This document shows positions 5,923 to 7,286 of a stretch of DNA of 7,286 nucleotides, piece by piece (positions within the stretch are counted from its first letter, which is position 1; every line of letters starts with the position of its first letter). The position numbers and the translations under genes are program-made. Origin of the DNA: an uncultured Prevotellaceae bacterium (lineage in GTDB: Bacteria > Bacteroidota > Bacteroidia > Bacteroidales > Muribaculaceae); NCBI GenBank assembly GCA_945983195.1, contig CAMFSS010000100.1, forward strand, positions 1 through 7,286, given 5' to 3'. The notes under the pieces were generated by a model. It was given only the letters and a program-made list of their open reading frames with translations, ran no database searches and had not been told where the DNA came from.

Positions 5923-7098
5923 ATGAAGAAAACTTTACTCTTTGGTGCTGCTGCCATTTTGGCTTTGTCAGCAAATGCACAGACTCTCACAAAGGTTTGG
6001 GAGCACTCTATGGCCGATCATACTACAGGTGAAACTCGCTCAATCGCAGCTCTCGGTGACTATGCACTCGTTCCTAACAAGACTACAGGTATGGTAGAAC
6101 TTTGGGACGCAACAGGTATAGCTAAGCAATATGACGTTAACACTTGGGCTGCCGGCCAGGAACTTGGCGACCTCGCATTAGGTACTGCCGTTTCATCAGA
6201 TGAGGCAGGCAACATCATTGCAAACCTTGGCTTCCCCGGTGTAGTAAGCTGCCGCAACTTCGTAGCTATCCAGCCCGATGGTGAAATGTTCTACATTCCA
6301 TGTGAATTCCCCGCTGATGCAATTGTTCCCGAAGGAGCCGGTCGTATGGACTACCTCGGCGACAAGACTGCCGGTGACATCACTTCGAATGCATTCATTA
6401 TCGCATGCCCGAACAAAATGACTCAGGCTATTGTTTTTAATGTATATGAAAAGGCTCAAGACCCTTCATATAGCTATGCTGTAAAGATCGGTGACGAGGA
6501 GAACACTGAGGAATGGAACACTGAGTCATCAGCAATGCCACTTCTTCCTCTTGAGGAAGGTGCTGAGACTGCTCCTAAGTTCATTGCTCGTAACCGTAGC
6601 CTTGGTGGCTTGCGCATTAGTGCCGACGGTAAGGAGGCTCTTCAGAAGGCAACTTTCACTGGCGAGGCAACAATCGACTTCAGCAAGTCAACTACTACCA
6701 ACTTCACAGCTTGGACTGTAGGTGGCAAGAGCTATGTAGCACTTACACAACCTGATGACGGTGTCCGCACTCACTCTTGGGAGGTATTTGACCTCGCAAC
6801 TGCTGAGTCGCTTGCACGCTGGACAATGCCTGCCGGTGAGTCTGCAAACTACATGGTAGGTTTCGCATCATCAGTTAACGCTGACGGCACTGTAAACATC
6901 TATCAATTCAACCCGGGTATCCGCTTGGCTAAGTATGTATTCGACGCTACCGGTGAAGGTGGTGTAGAAGGCACAATCGCTACCGACGCTAACGCTCCTG
7001 TTAAGTACTACAACCTCCAGGGTGTAGAAATCGCAAATCCTGAGAACGGTCTGTTCATTAAGAAGCAGGGCGCAAAGGCTGAGAAGGTGATTCTCTAA
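5923..7098 (+). CDS. Secreted protein of unknown function with T9SS-like C-terminal module
   Basis: Exported protein of 391 residues; I do not recognise its main domain. A clear Sec signal peptide (MKKTLLFGAAAILALSANAQ) should be cut after ANA at 19. The body is rich in Gly, Ala, Thr and short strand-like stretches (for example SIAALGDYALVPN, GGLRISADGKEAL, AWTVGGKSYVALTQ), which suggests repeated beta sheets such as a propeller; that is inference. The last 32 residues, VKYYNLQGVEIANPENG then LFIKKQGAKAEKVIL, match the short C-terminal module of many secreted Muribaculaceae/Prevotella proteins and resemble type A type IX secretion sorting domains. It is probably surface-attached or released. 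It has its own promoter region and a strong terminator, so it appears monocistronic. Codon use differs from its neighbours: GGT, GCT, GTT/GTA and AAG dominate, with one GTG among 24 valines. That pattern suggests high expression, or possibly different ancestry. Confidence 0.88.
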   Translation: MKKTLLFGAAAILALSANAQTLTKVWEHSMADHTTGETRSIAALGDYALVPNKTTGMVELWDATGIAKQYDVNTWAAGQELGDLALGTAVSSDEAGNIIANLGFPGVVSCRNFVAIQPDGEMFYIPCEFPADAIVPEGAGRMDYLGDKTAGDITSNAFIIACPNKMTQAIVFNVYEKAQDPSYSYAVKIGDEENTEEWNTESSAMPLLPLEEGAETAPKFIARNRSLGGLRISADGKEALQKATFTGEATIDFSKSTTTNFTAWTVGGKSYVALTQPDDGVRTHSWEVFDLATAESLARWTMPAGESANYMVGFASSVNADGTVNIYQFNPGIRLAKYVFDATGEGGVEGTIATDANAPVKYYNLQGVEIANPENGLFIKKQGAKAEKVIL

Positions 7099-7122
7099 TC
7101 CACATTCAAGACAGCAAGGCGC

Positions 7123-7141
7123 GTGAGCCTCAAAAGCTCAC
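7123..7141 (+). other. Small hairpin after the secreted-protein gene
   Basis: GTGAGC (7123-7128) and GCTCAC (7136-7141) form a 6-bp stem with a 7-base loop, 24 bases after the stop codon. No T-tract follows. It may stabilise the mRNA 3' end upstream of the stronger terminator, or be incidental. Confidence 0.35.
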
Positions 7142-7155
7142 CCCTGACAATAAAC

Positions 7156-7195
7156 AGCAGGAGGCATGGCATCAGCCACGCCTCCTGCTCCTTTT
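7156..7195 (+). terminator. Strong hairpin terminator of the secreted-protein gene
   Basis: AGCAGGAGGC (7156-7165) pairs perfectly with GCCTCCTGCT (7180-7189). After one A/C mismatch the stem continues as TGGC/GCCA around a 4-base ATCA loop. CCTTTT follows (7190-7195). The stem is long and G/C-rich; the T-tract is short, so release may be less sharp than at a classic site. Position, 57 bases after the stop, supports a terminator. Confidence 0.8.
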
Positions 7196-7234
7196 CCACC
7201 CTCACCCCACTTGCAATGAAGATTTGCAATACCA

Positions 7235-7248
7235 TTAGTGTCCACTAA
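7235..7248. repeat. Palindrome TTAGTGTCCACTAA, possible mobile-element edge
   Basis: TTAGTG (7235-7240) and CACTAA (7243-7248) are perfect inverted copies two bases apart. From here to the window end the sequence turns A/T-rich (AATCAGAATAGTTCTTTGAA...). This resembles what I recall of terminal regions of some Bacteroidales insertion sequences, but no transposase is in view and the other end is missing. It could also be an operator or promoter region of the next gene. Confidence 0.3.
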
Positions 7249-7286
7249 AAAATCAGAATAGTTCTTTGAAATCATTGAAATTCAAT

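Noticed and set aside
7211..7230. Direct repeat TTGCAAT (7211-7217, 7224-7230)
   Set aside because: Seven bases only, no partner feature; chance is likely.
1..7286. CRISPR array, tRNA, rRNA or toxin-antitoxin pair
   Set aside because: No regularly spaced repeats, cloverleaf arms, rRNA signatures or paired small genes were seen on either strand.

Overview
The window looks like chromosome of a member of the Bacteroidota, most likely order Bacteroidales and possibly Muribaculaceae. The clues are TAnnTTTG-type -7 promoter elements, A/T-rich leaders without clear Shine-Dalgarno sites, a DUF6249-type membrane protein beside an ECF sigma factor, a short-form CstA, and a secreted protein ending in the 'YYNLQG...NGLFIKKQG' module common in gut Bacteroidales. 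The family-level placement is inference. Most genes are G/C-rich with G/C-ending codons; the last gene differs sharply.

Layout. Positions 1-1352 are read leftwards: a DUF6249-like membrane protein (426-1352) lies 40 bp upstream of an ECF sigma factor whose 3' end runs off the window (1-385), a likely two-gene regulatory unit. After a divergent intergenic region of about 200 bp, everything reads rightwards. First comes a 537-residue protein resembling a phage portal protein (1551-3164), with no other phage gene in view. A 224-bp intergenic region follows, holding a promoter-like element and a terminator-like hairpin. Then come cstA (3389-4834) and miaA (4831-5739), which overlap by 4 bp and are probably cotranscribed. 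A separate promoter region leads to a secreted protein of unknown function with a T9SS-like C-terminal module (5923-7098), closed by a strong hairpin terminator. The last ~50 bases are A/T-rich, contain a short palindrome, and could be the edge of a mobile element whose body is outside the window.

How the genes relate. The sigma factor and DUF6249 protein probably form an envelope-linked regulatory pair. CstA (peptide or pyruvate-type uptake) and MiaA (tRNA A37 prenylation) are housekeeping functions joined in one transcript. The portal-like gene is the misfit: it is isolated, appears short at its C-terminus, and is bracketed by short matching words, so a phage relic or a domesticated gene are both possible. 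I did not find a convincing new multi-gene system. The observations most worth checking are the solitary portal gene, the leader hairpin before cstA, and the codon-usage break in the last gene.
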